33,447 nt of DNA from Roseomonas genomospecies 6 (GCF_008365375.1 NZ_QOKW01000044.1:1-33447), one strand, 5' to 3'. Counted from the stretch's first letter, positions 22,436 to 30,536 are shown. Made by a program: numbers and translations. Notes: generated by a model from the sequence alone, not told the origin.

Positions 22436-23215
22436 TCACCGCGCTGCACGCTTGTCCACCACTCCGGGAATGTCCTGAGCAGGCCGTGGGAACCTGCCCT
22501 TGAGGGCGTCCACGCCTTCTTGGGGGCGGGCTGCGGGCACAAGATCTTGTCGGGCACGACGGCGTTCCGCGGTCGACATGTTCATCTCGCGATCGCGGGT
22601 CTCGACCAGCCCAGGCTGAGCCTCGCCGTCACGGTTGAACGACCAGGCCAGCATGGGAGGGCCGTAGGGCATCCGGTCACCCGGTTGCGTGCCCTTCTCG
22701 GACTGCCATGTGTGACAGGTCTTGCCATAGCTGTTCATCTTGCTCTTCATCAACTCGTGCTCGGCGACGTCGGGCAGGTTCGGCGCCACCAGCTGTCCGG
22801 ACAGGATCTCACCATTGTGGGGGTGCCAATACCGGCGCTCCTGCCGCGGCAACTGCTCGAACAGGCGCTCGGAGATGATGTACTCGACACCCGTCAGGTT
22901 GGCGCTCGCGGTGTTGCCGTCGAACAACGCGCACTGGGCGAAGTCTTCATTCACCTGGCGGCAGAAGTGGTGCGCCTCCATCTGGTGGTCGGGCTCGTTC
23001 TTCATGGGATGGAAGCCGACGAGGTAAACATCCATCCCGCCGAGCGGCGCGTTGCTTTGAAGCACCGCCGCCCCGGCCTCGAGCACGTTGGTCTTCGTGC
23101 TCTCGGCGCCGCCCTGCGGGCTGACGGACGGCGCCACGCTTCCTGTGCCGGTGCAGGCGGCAAGCGCCACCACGAGCGCGAGGGACAGAGCGGTTCGGTG
23201 ATGCGGTATGACCAT
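22436..23215 (-). CDS. OBAP (DUF1264)-family lipoprotein
   Basis: About 259 residues from the ATG at 23215 (AAGGACGGG upstream). The N-terminus is a lipoprotein signal with lipobox LAAC (C21). The body matches oil-body-associated-protein-like DUF1264 proteins: GGMDVYLVGFHPMKNEPDHQMEAHHFC, then VNEDFAQCALFDG, GVEYIISERLFEQLP, RRYWHPHNGEILSGQLVAP and KTCHTWQ. These His-rich blocks are conserved across the family, known in plants, fungi and bacteria, with unclear biochemical function. The last 50 residues are charged and probably disordered. It is separated from the dioxygenase gene upstream by 167 bp holding a large hairpin, so it may be its own unit. Confidence 0.75.
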   Translation of the reverse strand: MVIPHHRTALSLALVVALAACTGTGSVAPSVSPQGGAESTKTNVLEAGAAVLQSNAPLGGMDVYLVGFHPMKNEPDHQMEAHHFCRQVNEDFAQCALFDGNTASANLTGVEYIISERLFEQLPRQERRYWHPHNGEILSGQLVAPNLPDVAEHELMKSKMNSYGKTCHTWQSEKGTQPGDRMPYGPPMLAWSFNRDGEAQPGLVETRDREMNMSTAERRRARQDLVPAARPQEGVDALKGRFPRPAQDIPGVVDKRAAR

Positions 23216-23246
23216 GGTCCCGTCCTTAAAAAGTGGAGAGTCGAAG

Positions 23247-23287
23247 CTCCGGGGCTGCATGGAACGGACCTTCCGCACGCCCCGGAG
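23247..23287 (-). terminator. Two-tier hairpin between dioxygenase and OBAP genes
   Basis: Outer arms CTCCGGGGC (23247-23255) and GCCCCGGAG (23279-23287) pair perfectly and enclose inner arms GGAA (23261-23264) and TTCC (23271-23274). On the minus strand a TTTTT run follows 12 nt after the stem. It probably ends the operon that finishes at 23383, though it also lies in the leader of the OBAP gene, so attenuation is possible. Confidence 0.5.
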
Positions 23288-23382
23288 AAGACAGGATGGA
23301 ATTGCCCAGCCTGCCGCCGAGTCAGGCGGCCGGTCGGGAGTACCGCCCCGCGCAGGCCGACGTCGCGGGCGCTTACGACGGG

Positions 23383-24144
23383 CTATGCGGGCACGCCCTG
23401 GAAGGACTTGTCCCCGATACGGCGCAGTGCCTCCGGTGCGTCGTCGGGGCAGTCGCCGCAGAGGCGGTTCGCAGGGACCGCCACGTCGATCTTCTTCGGG
23501 TACGGCAGGCTCAGGTTCGCCATGATCGCGGCGAACTCCTCCAGGCTCTTGTCGTCGCCCAGGCGGGGGTTGCGTTCCCGCTCCTGGAGCACGGTCGAGA
23601 CATGCCGGTGCTGGTAGTCGTGGCTGGGGTAGACGAGCGTGTCGTCCGGCAACGTGAAGATCTTCTCGCGCACCGACCGGTAGAGCGCCTCGGTGCTGCC
23701 GTTCTGGAAGTCCGTACGGCCGCAGCCGTCGATCAGCAGGGCGTCGCCGGTGAACACCCGCGGCGTGTCCCCGCGTTCGACGAGGAAGCAATGGTGCGTG
23801 TCGGTGTGGCCCGGGGTGTGGAGCGGCTTGAAGGTCAGGCTGCCCATGGTGAGCGGCTGGTCCTCGGCGACCCCGATATCGGCGCACGGCAGCCCGTCCA
23901 TCGCCGGATAGGCCACCTTGCAGCCGGTCAGGCTGCGCAGCCGACAGGCCGAACTGATGTGGTCGGCGTGGATGTGCGTGTCGAGCGTCACGGCGAGCCG
24001 CAAGCCGAGTTGCTGGATCAGCGCCAGATCACGCTCGACCGTCTCCAGCACCGGGTCGAGCAGGATCGCCTGGCTGGTGTCGCGGCAGCCGAACAGGTAG
24101 GTGTAGGTCGAGGATTCCGGCTCGAACAGCTGACGGAAGATCAC
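23383..24144 (-). CDS. ETHE1-like persulfide dioxygenase (metallo-beta-lactamase fold)
   Basis: 253 residues. The start is a GTG at 24144 behind GAGGAGGGG, overlapping the previous stop as GTGA. The protein opens VIFRQLFEPESSTYTYLFGC, typical of ETHE1-type enzymes, and carries DTHIHADHISSA, LHTPGHTDTHHCF, FTGDALLIDGCGRTDFQ and YPSHDYQ, giving the full mononuclear iron site. ETHE1 enzymes oxidise glutathione persulfide to sulfite. With the DUF442 gene immediately upstream, the pair equals the two halves of Blh proteins. A second, different dioxygenase is at 10757-11620. The tail NRLCGDCPDD contains a CxxC-like pair, which may be redox-active. Confidence 0.85.
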   Translation of the reverse strand: MIFRQLFEPESSTYTYLFGCRDTSQAILLDPVLETVERDLALIQQLGLRLAVTLDTHIHADHISSACRLRSLTGCKVAYPAMDGLPCADIGVAEDQPLTMGSLTFKPLHTPGHTDTHHCFLVERGDTPRVFTGDALLIDGCGRTDFQNGSTEALYRSVREKIFTLPDDTLVYPSHDYQHRHVSTVLQERERNPRLGDDKSLEEFAAIMANLSLPYPKKIDVAVPANRLCGDCPDDAPEALRRIGDKSFQGVPA

Positions 24145-24608
24145 GGCGCCCCTCCTCGCGTCTTTCCGCCGTCCACGTAGCGCGTGAACAACGCCCTCAT
24201 CTCCGGCGTCCCGAACTGGAAGCCCATCGCCTCGGCCTTGGCCGCCGCCGCGTCGCCGGACAGGCCCTCGATGCGGGCGACGTGCATGAAGGTGAAGAGG
24301 GCGGCGCGGCGCCCCGACGCGCAATGGATGGCGACCGGACCCGGCAGGCCCGCGACCTCGCGGTCGAAGCGTTCGGCGGTGGCTTCGTTCATATCCTGGG
24401 GGGAGACGGGGATGCTCAGGTAGGCGAGGCCGTGGCTCCGGGCGATCTCGCTCTCCTTGGTCGGCGACAGCACCTCGTCCTTTTCGCCGGGGGTGCGCAG
24501 GTTCACGATGGAGCGGAAGCCCTCGCGGGCCAGTTCCCCGACGCGGTCGGCGGTCGGCGGTGTCATTTCGATGGTGAAGCGGTCGTCCACCCTCAAGCGG
24601 TCCGTCAT
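24141..24608 (-). CDS. DUF442 phosphatase-like / sulfur transferase domain protein
   Basis: 155 residues from the ATG at 24608. It shows the Blh N-terminal domain, also called DUF442 or TIGR01244 sulfur transferase: RFTIEMTPPTADRVGELAREGFRS, SIVNLRTPGE, a catalytic loop AIHCASGRRA with C96 (HCxSGxR form), and a helical C-terminus. The fold is that of cysteine phosphatases, but in this context the Cys is thought to carry sulfane sulfur to or from the dioxygenase. The GTGA overlap with the dioxygenase gene couples synthesis of the two, replacing the fused Blh protein of other bacteria. Confidence 0.82.
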   Translation of the reverse strand: MTDRLRVDDRFTIEMTPPTADRVGELAREGFRSIVNLRTPGEKDEVLSPTKESEIARSHGLAYLSIPVSPQDMNEATAERFDREVAGLPGPVAIHCASGRRAALFTFMHVARIEGLSGDAAAAKAEAMGFQFGTPEMRALFTRYVDGGKTRGGAP

Positions 24609-24678
24609 GCCATGCTCCGTTTGTGTGCGGGTCGCCGTGGAGCCCGGACCGATACCGGCCGCGGGCACCTCGGGTGGG

Positions 24679-25143
24679 TCATGCCACGGCGGCGTCCAAC
24701 GCCGCCTCGGCGCGCTGGCGCGGGGTCGTGTTCGGGGACGTCGTGTCAAGCCGCCGGAAGTCGCCGCGCAGGGCCTTGAGCGCGTACCGCTCGCGGTCGA
24801 TCTCGGCGGTGGTGCGGACGCCCAGGCGGCGGAACACCGGGACCGGCGGGCACCAGCCCTGGAGCGCGTGCTGGAGCAGGAACCCGGTCACGACAGCGGG
24901 CAGGACCAGGAAGCGGCGGTCCACGAAGGCGCCCAGCACGGTTCCGGTCAGTGCCAGCGTCGCCGCGTTGGCTTCGAGCGTGCGCTCGATGTCCCACTCG
25001 TGGTCGAGTTCGTTTAGGCGCCGGTCGATCTCTTCCGGGTGCTCGGCGTGGAAGCGGACGCTCTCCTCGATCTCGGCGGCGAAGCGGCGGTTGAGGGCGG
25101 CGGACGTGGCGTTCTCCACGCGCGACGCGGTGGCGGGCAGCAT
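24679..25143 (-). CDS. DUF2892 (YgaP-like) inner-membrane protein
   Basis: 154 residues. A soluble, charged N-terminal helix (residues 1-55, with EIEESVRFHAEHPEEIDRRL) precedes two membrane helices of the DUF2892 type (NAATLALTGTVLGAFVDRRF, then LPAVVTGFLLQHALQGWCPPVPVFRRLG). The WCPP-x-P-x-FRRLG ending is characteristic of the membrane part of the rhodanese YgaP and its relatives. The rhodanese domain is missing here. A charged tail follows. Its place upstream of the DUF442 and ETHE1-like genes fits a sulfane-sulfur pathway. Confidence 0.78.
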   Translation of the reverse strand: MLPATASRVENATSAALNRRFAAEIEESVRFHAEHPEEIDRRLNELDHEWDIERTLEANAATLALTGTVLGAFVDRRFLVLPAVVTGFLLQHALQGWCPPVPVFRRLGVRTTAEIDRERYALKALRGDFRRLDTTSPNTTPRQRAEAALDAAVA

Positions 25144-25169
25144 GGTTCCCTCCTGTGTCGGTTCCGGTG

Positions 25170-25199
25170 GACGGCGCCGCGCTCAGGGGCGGCGCCGTC
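25170..25199. terminator. Perfect 11-bp hairpin upstream of the DUF2892 gene
   Basis: GACGGCGCCGC (25170-25180) and GCGGCGCCGTC (25189-25199) pair perfectly around an 8-nt loop, between the stop of the gene at 25214 and the ATG at 25143. There is no T-run. It may separate the thiol-redox genes from the sulfane-sulfur genes or only stabilise mRNA ends. Confidence 0.45.
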
Positions 25200-25213
25200 A
25201 TGTCCTGCAAACA

Positions 25214-25687
25214 TTAGGAAGGTCTGATGCGTTCCCGGAGGTCGTGGTCCGACATGTCCATTGGACAGACCACCGCGTGGCGGCGCTGCCTCCACTCCCA
25301 GGCGACCGCCGCCGCCGTGACGGCGGCGCCGACCACGGCCAGATGAAGGCGGTACGGCTCGACGTGGGCGAGCAACAGGTCCGCCCCGAAGACCAGCAGC
25401 AGGAGCTTGTTGCAGGTCGGGCAGGCGATCCCCAGGAACCAGAGAACGCTGCCCAGTCCGGCGCCACGGGGCGGACACATCGGCCGCCGGATGGCCACGT
25501 AGATTCCGACCAGCACCGCCTGGACGGCGAGCAGCCAGACTTCGAACCCCTGGGTCGGCGTCATGCGGACGAACACGGGGTTCGGCCACACGGCGGTGAC
25601 GGTTCCCAGCACTAGGAAGATCAAGATCGCCGCGGCGGTCCCTCGCAGGACACGAGGCGGGCTCATCGGATTGTCGGTGAGACTCAT
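25214..25687 (-). CDS. Four-helix membrane protein with CPTC motif
   Basis: 157 residues with about four membrane helices. The third carries GIACPTCNKLLLLVFGADLL, a CxxC inside or next to the membrane; an isolated Cys pair also occurs around RPMCPPRG and VVCPMDMS. I do not recognise a named family, though CPxCNK membrane proteins of this size occur beside DsbA/ScsC genes. It starts 20 bp after the DsbA-like gene, so it is co-transcribed and could shuttle electrons or disulfides across the membrane; that role is inference. Confidence 0.6.
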   Translation of the reverse strand: MSLTDNPMSPPRVLRGTAAAILIFLVLGTVTAVWPNPVFVRMTPTQGFEVWLLAVQAVLVGIYVAIRRPMCPPRGAGLGSVLWFLGIACPTCNKLLLLVFGADLLLAHVEPYRLHLAVVGAAVTAAAVAWEWRQRRHAVVCPMDMSDHDLRERIRPS

Positions 25688-25707
25688 GACGGACGCTCCA
25701 CGCTGGT

Positions 25708-26391
25708 TCAGCCCTGCTTGCCGTCGCGCTTCTTGGCGCGGACGTCGGCGACGATCTCCTTCATCGTCTTCAGATCGAGGCCGCCGGGAATGAGGTAGCT
25801 GCCGATGACGAAGCCCGGGGTGCCCTGGAGTTTCAGCATGGCCGCCTGCGCGGATGCCTGCTTGAAGGCTTGGTCCACCTGAGCGTCGCGCTCCTTCAGG
25901 TCCCGCTCGGCCCGCGCCAGGTCGAGACCGGCCTCGCTGGCCGCCTTGCGGATCTTCTCCTCGTCGAGGCGACCGGGAATGTTCATGAAGGCGTGATGGA
26001 CCTGTTCGTAGCGGTCCTGCCAGCGCGCGGCGAGCGCGATCCTGGCGGCGTAGATCGACGGCGCGCCGAACAGCGGCCAGTGCTTGTGGATCACCCGGAC
26101 GTTCTTGTCCTCGGCGACCAGTTGCTCGAGGAAGGGGTGGACCTTGCGGCACACCGGGCACTGGTAGTCGAAAAACTCGATCACCGTCACGTCGCCCAGC
26201 GGGTTGCCCACGACCACCGCGCTGGGGCCGCGGGTCAGGGCATCCGGGCCGAGTTCCGCCACCAGGGGCGGGGCCGCCGTGGCCGCGGCGGAGGTCGGGG
26301 CGACGAAGGACTGGACGGCGACAGCCCCGGCGCCGAACGCGGCGGCTGAGACGGCGACGGTGAGAAGGGTCGTGACGAGGCGGGAGGTCAT
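25708..26391 (-). CDS. DsbA-family thiol-disulfide protein (ScsC-like)
   Basis: 227 residues with an N-terminal membrane/signal segment (VTTLLTVAVSAAAFGAGAVA). The thioredoxin fold has the active site FFDYQCPVCRKVHPF (CPVC) and the cis-Pro loop GTPGFVIGSYLIPGG, with a helical insertion between. This pattern is found in ScsC/Com1-type DsbA proteins, which protect or repair periplasmic thiols under copper stress. It lies 158 bp after the ScsB/DsbD gene, its expected redox partner. Oxidase versus isomerase activity cannot be decided from sequence. Confidence 0.83.
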   Translation of the reverse strand: MTSRLVTTLLTVAVSAAAFGAGAVAVQSFVAPTSAAATAAPPLVAELGPDALTRGPSAVVVGNPLGDVTVIEFFDYQCPVCRKVHPFLEQLVAEDKNVRVIHKHWPLFGAPSIYAARIALAARWQDRYEQVHHAFMNIPGRLDEEKIRKAASEAGLDLARAERDLKERDAQVDQAFKQASAQAAMLKLQGTPGFVIGSYLIPGGLDLKTMKEIVADVRAKKRDGKQG

Positions 26392-26549
26392 GATGGGACT
26401 CTTGGCTCCGTGATGCGACTGGGCGGACCGCCGCTCGGGACGCTCGGAGGCGGCGGTCGGGATGCTGGGGAGCGTCGCGCTCGGACGTTCCGGCTGGCCA
26501 AGCGCGACGCGGGGCGTGGTGTCTGCGAGACTCGTGGGGGAAGCCGCGG

Positions 26550-28706
26550 TTATCCGGCTGTCCGGGCCTTTCGGACGGCGTCCAGTACGGCGCCTTCGGA
26601 CAGCACCTCGGGCAGGACGATGCCGTGCGGCGCGCCCGGCCCGTAGACCGCGTTGAACGGGATGCCGTAGCGGTCGTGCTGGCCGAGGTAGGCGGCGATG
26701 GCCGGGTCGGGGCTGGTCCAATCCGCCCGCATGGCGACGACGCCGTCACTCGAAAGCGTACCGGCCACCGGCTCGCGGTCGATCACCAGCTTCTTGTTGA
26801 CGATGCAGGTGACGCACCAGTCCGCCGTCACGTCGACGAAGACCGTCTGGCCCTGAGCGACTAGCCGGGCGATCTCCGCCTGCTCGAACCGCTGCCACCG
26901 CGCCGATGCCGCGGAAGAGGCGGCCGGGGCCGCGTGGTCGAGGACGGCGGGGATGGCGACCGCCGTGGCGAGCGCGACCAAGGCCACCGGCCCGGCCGCG
27001 AGACTCACGGCCCCGAAGCCACGGGTGGCCAGGGCGAGGGCGCCGACGGCCAGCAGGGCGGCCGCGACGACGCTGGCGGCCGTGCCGATCGACGTCTGCG
27101 CGGCGAGGACCGTCACCAGCCAGATTGCTGTGGCCGCAAGGGCAGCCGCGAGCAGGTGGCGGAGCGCGCCCATCCAGCGCCCCGGCCGGGGCAGCAGCGC
27201 GACCGCGCCCGGAAACAGGGCCACGAGCAGGTACGGGGCTGCCAAGCCGACGCCGAGCGCGCCGAACACGGCGAGGATCTCCAGCGGGCCGCGGGCCAGC
27301 GCGAAGCCGACCGCGGTGCCGAGGAACGGCGCCGAGCAGGGCGTCGCCAGCAGGGTGGCGAAGGCGCCCATGGCGAAGTGCCCGGCGGGGCCGTCGCCCC
27401 CGACGGTGCCGAGGGCGGTGGACAGAGAGGACGGCAGCCGGATCTCGAAGACGCCCGCCATGCTCGCCGCGAAGGCGACGAGGACGCCCACCATGACGGC
27501 GAGAAAGACGGGCTGCTGGAACTGCATGCCCCAGCCGACGATGCCGCCCGCCCCCTTGAGGGCCGCCAGGGTGCCCGCCAGGACGAGCATGGCGGCGATG
27601 GCGCCGGAGGCGGTCGCCAGGAAGCCCAGCCGCACCCGGCGGCGCTCCTGGCCTTGCTGGCCGATCACCGACATCAGCTTGAGGGAGAGCACCGGCAGGA
27701 CGCAGGGCATCAGGTTGAGAACGAGACCGCCCAGCAGGGCCACCGCCAGGAACGGCAGGAGGTCGGCGAGCCGGTCGCCCGTCAAGGGCGCCTCCGACGA
27801 CACGGTGACCTTGGCCTCGACGGCGCGGCCGCCATCGACGACCGTGACGGTGAGGGGCCTATCGGCCATGCCGATGACATCGGGTCCGGCGACGACGGGC
27901 AGCGTGAGCAGGGCGGTGCGTCCGCCGTCCTCGCGCGCGACCTCGGGCTTGGCGAACGCCCAGTCGCCCCCCTCGACGAAGGCGTCGGGAGCCGCCAGCG
28001 GCGCCGTGGCCGACGCCACGCGGACCACGAGCGCCCCGCGCGCGGGGTCGGTCCAGGCGCCCTCGACGGTGACGCCGGACGAGTTCCCGTCACCGGGAAC
28101 CTGGGCGTCGAACCGTGCGATCAGGTTGCCCGCGGCCGCGTCAGGTGTGGCGGGACCCGCGGGCAGGTCGAGGCCAACCTGGTGCGCGGCCGGGACGCAG
28201 ACCTCGCTGCACACCAGCAGGTCGACCTTGCCGCGCAGCGACACGGGCTCGCCCGGGCGCTCGACGGTCACCTCGAGGGGGAGGACGACCTCGCCGGTGT
28301 AGCCCAGGGTCTCGATGCCGAAGGTCGAGAAACGGTGCGGCGCGGGCCAGCGGACCGCGACGGACGCAACGTTGGTGGAGCCCGACCAGTCCATTCGGGG
28401 CGGCATGCCCGCGTCTCCGGGCGAGCGCCAGTAAGTTTTCCAGCCGTCGTCCAGGACGATGCGGAGCCCCGCCAGGATGGCCTGTGACTGACCGGCGGCG
28501 TCGACCGAGGCCAGAATCTGCACCGTCGAGGTCTCGGCCGGTGATTGGGGACCGACTGTTGCGGAGACGGAGACGGGGGCCAGCACGGCGAACAGGAGGG
28601 CCGCCGGGAGGGCGCGCAACAATCGGCTGGTCGCAGCCTTGTAGGTACCGCCGAACACGGCGGCGAGCGGCGCCAGCGAAGGGCGCCGGGTGACAGTGAT
28701 CGACAT
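26550..28706 (-). CDS. scsB: ScsB/DsbD-type transmembrane thiol-disulfide reductase
   Basis: About 718 residues from the ATG at 28706. After a signal peptide, the periplasmic alpha domain has the Cys pair LLVCSEVCVPAAHQ. The membrane domain (about residues 330-600) has eight helices with NLMPCVLPVLSLK and LATPCSAPFLG, which carry the exchanging cysteines, and the C-terminal thioredoxin domain has DVTADWCVTCIVNKK. Three domains in this order, with a large alpha domain, match ScsB, the copper-tolerance form of DsbD. It moves electrons from cytoplasmic thioredoxin to periplasmic partners such as the DsbA/ScsC-like protein encoded next. Confidence 0.85.
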   Translation of the reverse strand: MSITVTRRPSLAPLAAVFGGTYKAATSRLLRALPAALLFAVLAPVSVSATVGPQSPAETSTVQILASVDAAGQSQAILAGLRIVLDDGWKTYWRSPGDAGMPPRMDWSGSTNVASVAVRWPAPHRFSTFGIETLGYTGEVVLPLEVTVERPGEPVSLRGKVDLLVCSEVCVPAAHQVGLDLPAGPATPDAAAGNLIARFDAQVPGDGNSSGVTVEGAWTDPARGALVVRVASATAPLAAPDAFVEGGDWAFAKPEVAREDGGRTALLTLPVVAGPDVIGMADRPLTVTVVDGGRAVEAKVTVSSEAPLTGDRLADLLPFLAVALLGGLVLNLMPCVLPVLSLKLMSVIGQQGQERRRVRLGFLATASGAIAAMLVLAGTLAALKGAGGIVGWGMQFQQPVFLAVMVGVLVAFAASMAGVFEIRLPSSLSTALGTVGGDGPAGHFAMGAFATLLATPCSAPFLGTAVGFALARGPLEILAVFGALGVGLAAPYLLVALFPGAVALLPRPGRWMGALRHLLAAALAATAIWLVTVLAAQTSIGTAASVVAAALLAVGALALATRGFGAVSLAAGPVALVALATAVAIPAVLDHAAPAASSAASARWQRFEQAEIARLVAQGQTVFVDVTADWCVTCIVNKKLVIDREPVAGTLSSDGVVAMRADWTSPDPAIAAYLGQHDRYGIPFNAVYGPGAPHGIVLPEVLSEGAVLDAVRKARTAG

Positions 28707-28831
28707 CGCGTTGTCCGTCCGCTGAGGGAACAGGGCCGTGCGCTCCGGAGTGGAGAGGCAAGCCTGCTGGGGATCGGCCACGGACGGTTGGCGGCGGGCA
28801 ATGCCCGGCGCAACGACGGCCCTGTGGCGGT

Positions 28832-29260
28832 TCAGGCGGACAGGCGCGGAGGCGGCAGGTCGGGGAGCGTGGTGATGCCGCGCGACGGATCGTCGATGGC
28901 ACGCGCGTGGCTGTCGGCACCAGCTGCCGAAGGGGGTGGAACAGTGGACGCGGCATTGGGAAGGGCGCCGCACACCGTGAGGCATGGAACGGCGGTCGGG
29001 CACCGTGCCGTCCCGGTCGATGCGTCGCGTCCGTTGCAGGGCCGGTCGGTGTCGTCAGCGGCGGTCAGGACCGTCGGAACGACCGCCTCCCGTTCCTCCG
29101 CGGAAACGGTGTCGCCGAGTGCAGGCGGGAACGACCGGACGGTGTCCACAGGGGCAAACGCCCTGGCCCATCCGGGACCGGCGAACGCGACCAGCGTGGC
29201 CAGCACGAGCAGTGCCGTCACCAGTGCCCGGATCATGTTCGCCGTGTGTGGCACGCGCAT
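28832..29260 (-). CDS. Small secreted Cys-rich protein, head of the thiol-redox cluster
   Basis: About 142 residues if started at the ATG at 29260; ATGs at 29278 and 29236 are alternatives and none has a clear RBS. A signal peptide (MIRALVTALLVLATLVAFAGPGWA) is followed by a mature domain with Cys in DRPCNGRD and RCPTAVPCLTVCGALP, then a Pro-rich end (LPDLPPPRLSA). The Cys block resembles ACCSVAQCVTMHGGLP of the protein at 3235-3633, and the Pro tail resembles both other small secreted proteins here. Function unknown. It lies 125 bp upstream of scsB on the same strand. Confidence 0.5.
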   Translation of the reverse strand: MRVPHTANMIRALVTALLVLATLVAFAGPGWARAFAPVDTVRSFPPALGDTVSAEEREAVVPTVLTAADDTDRPCNGRDASTGTARCPTAVPCLTVCGALPNAASTVPPPSAAGADSHARAIDDPSRGITTLPDLPPPRLSA

Positions 29261-29589
29261 CCTCTCGTCATCCCGCATCGAAGCTACGGTCGGCGGGGGC
29301 TTGGCGCAACCCGCATTCCGCTCACAGACCCGTGAGGGGTGGTTCGGAACTCCGATCGCCGTAGCCTGTTCCCCTGCCACCCCTTGCGCATTAGATATTA
29401 CTACAGTCTGATGGAAAGTCGCCATCGAATAGGCGGGCGTTTGCATAAGCCCAGGAATCCTCACCCGGCATCGCACGAAGGAGCGCGATGACCTATCACG
29501 TTTCAATGTCCGGGGGGCGCTGCTGACGTCTTGAGCCACCTTGAAGCGTAAAGGGCCTGCGGGCGGGAAACCTCCAGGGATACGACGGC
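29261..29589. other. Divergent intergenic region
   Basis: About 330 bp between the small secreted-protein gene and the methyltransferase gene. It holds a local AT-rich patch around 29391-29405, with TAATAT on the minus strand (29400-29395) as a weak -10 candidate, a small dyad CTCAC-N6-GTGAG near 29321-29336, and a 12-residue plus-strand mini-ORF at 29488-29526 behind an AAGGAG. No CueR-type palindrome is present. Confidence 0.45.
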
Positions 29590-30210
29590 ATGAGCCTATA
29601 TCAGCATCACATACTGCCGCGGCTCACCGACTGGGCCATGGGGCAGGCAGTGCTCAGCGATTTCCGCTCCCGCGTCGTCGTCGGTGCGCGGGGGTGCGTT
29701 CTCGAAATTGGGATCGGGTCCGGGCGCAACCTCCCGTTTTACGGGGGAGAGGCTACGGAGGTCGTCGGCGTGGACCCCTCTCCGGAGTTGCTGGCCCTCG
29801 CTCGGCGAGCGGCGGCCGTGACACCCCACCCTGTGAAACTGATTGAGCAGACTGCGGAGCAACTGCCGTTTTCCGACAGCAGCTTCGACACGGCGGTGGT
29901 GACATGGTCGCTGTGCAGCATACCCGATCCGGTCGCGGCGTTGCGGGAGGCCCGCCGGGTGCTCAGGCCGGGTGGACAGTTGCGTTTCGTCGAGCACGGC
30001 CTCGCGCCTGACCCCGGCGTCCGCCGCTGGCAGCACCGCCTGACACCGGTGTGGTCGAGGTGCGCGGGAGGCTGTCATCTGGATCGTAAGATGGACGACC
30101 TCATTCATGCGGCCGGGTTCCGCATCACGGACCTGAAGGCGGGTTACGTCCCCGGCATCAGGCTCCTGGGCTTCATGTACGAGGGCTGCGCATGCCGTCA
30201 AAGCGGATGA
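29590..30210 (+). CDS. Class I SAM-dependent methyltransferase (UbiE/SmtA-like)
   Basis: 206 residues with Rossmann-fold methyltransferase motifs in order: motif I VLEIGIGSGRNLPFY, acidic VVGVDPSPELLALA, AEQLPFSDSSFDTAVVTWSL, and ALREARRVLRPGGQLRFVEHG. A C-terminal Cys/His region (WSRCAGGCHLDRKM and GFMYEGCACRQSG) is unusual and could bind metal. Close relatives methylate small molecules such as quinones, but the substrate is unknown here. It precedes the copper promoter at 30250 and runs in the same direction as copZ; whether it is copper-regulated is not shown. Confidence 0.8.
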   Translation: MSLYQHHILPRLTDWAMGQAVLSDFRSRVVVGARGCVLEIGIGSGRNLPFYGGEATEVVGVDPSPELLALARRAAAVTPHPVKLIEQTAEQLPFSDSSFDTAVVTWSLCSIPDPVAALREARRVLRPGGQLRFVEHGLAPDPGVRRWQHRLTPVWSRCAGGCHLDRKMDDLIHAAGFRITDLKAGYVPGIRLLGFMYEGCACRQSG

Positions 30211-30249
30211 GGCATGCGTGCGGCACATCGGAAGGCGTCCACAGGACCA

Positions 30250-30280
30250 TTGACCTTCCAACAACTGGAAGGTGGAGGCT
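30250..30280 (+). promoter_or_regulatory. CueR/MerR-type copper-responsive promoter of copZ
   Basis: A consensus -35 TTGACC (30250-30255) and a -10-position hexamer GAGGCT (30275-30280) are 19 bp apart. The spacer holds ACCTTCC-N7-GGAAGGT (30253-30273), a perfect 7-bp dyad identical in form to E. coli CueR operators. The copZ ATG follows 55 bp downstream. It shares 13 of 14 dyad-arm bases with the site at 3831-3851. Confidence 0.85.
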
Positions 30281-30335
30281 GGCCTCCAGAGACGAAACGG
30301 AGCGGTCCGGAAGGACCCCGTCGAGGAGGATACCG

Positions 30336-30536
30336 ATGCTGCAGTTCACCGTTCCCGGCATGACGTGCGGCGGATGCGCCAACGCCATCCGCAAGTCCCT
30401 GGCTGCCGTCCCCGGCATCACGGCCATCCAAGCCAATCCGCCCGACCGACGCCTTGCCGTCGAGGGCGACGTCGGCGCCGACCTGATCGTTCGCACGCTG
30501 GCCGACGCGGGCTACGACGCCACGCCGATCGCCTGA
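30336..30536 (+). CDS. copZ: CopZ-like heavy-metal-associated (HMA) copper chaperone
   Basis: 66 residues, a single HMA domain. The metal site is MTCGGC (C11, C14) in VPGMTCGGCANAI, with the babbab pattern completed by AVPGITAIQANPPDRRLAVEG and LADAGYDATPI. Such proteins carry Cu(I) in the cytosol to P-type ATPases or to CueR. The RBS is GAGGAGGA. It is the first gene after the CueR-type promoter and is followed 11 bp later by the DUF305 gene. No CopA ATPase gene is visible in the window. Confidence 0.88.
   Translation: MLQFTVPGMTCGGCANAIRKSLAAVPGITAIQANPPDRRLAVEGDVGADLIVRTLADAGYDATPIA

Noticed and set aside
26934..28487. Long plus-strand open frame opposite scsB
   Set aside because: Composition is Arg/Gly/Asp-rich, as expected from the complement of a GC-rich gene; scsB motifs are unmistakable on the minus strand.
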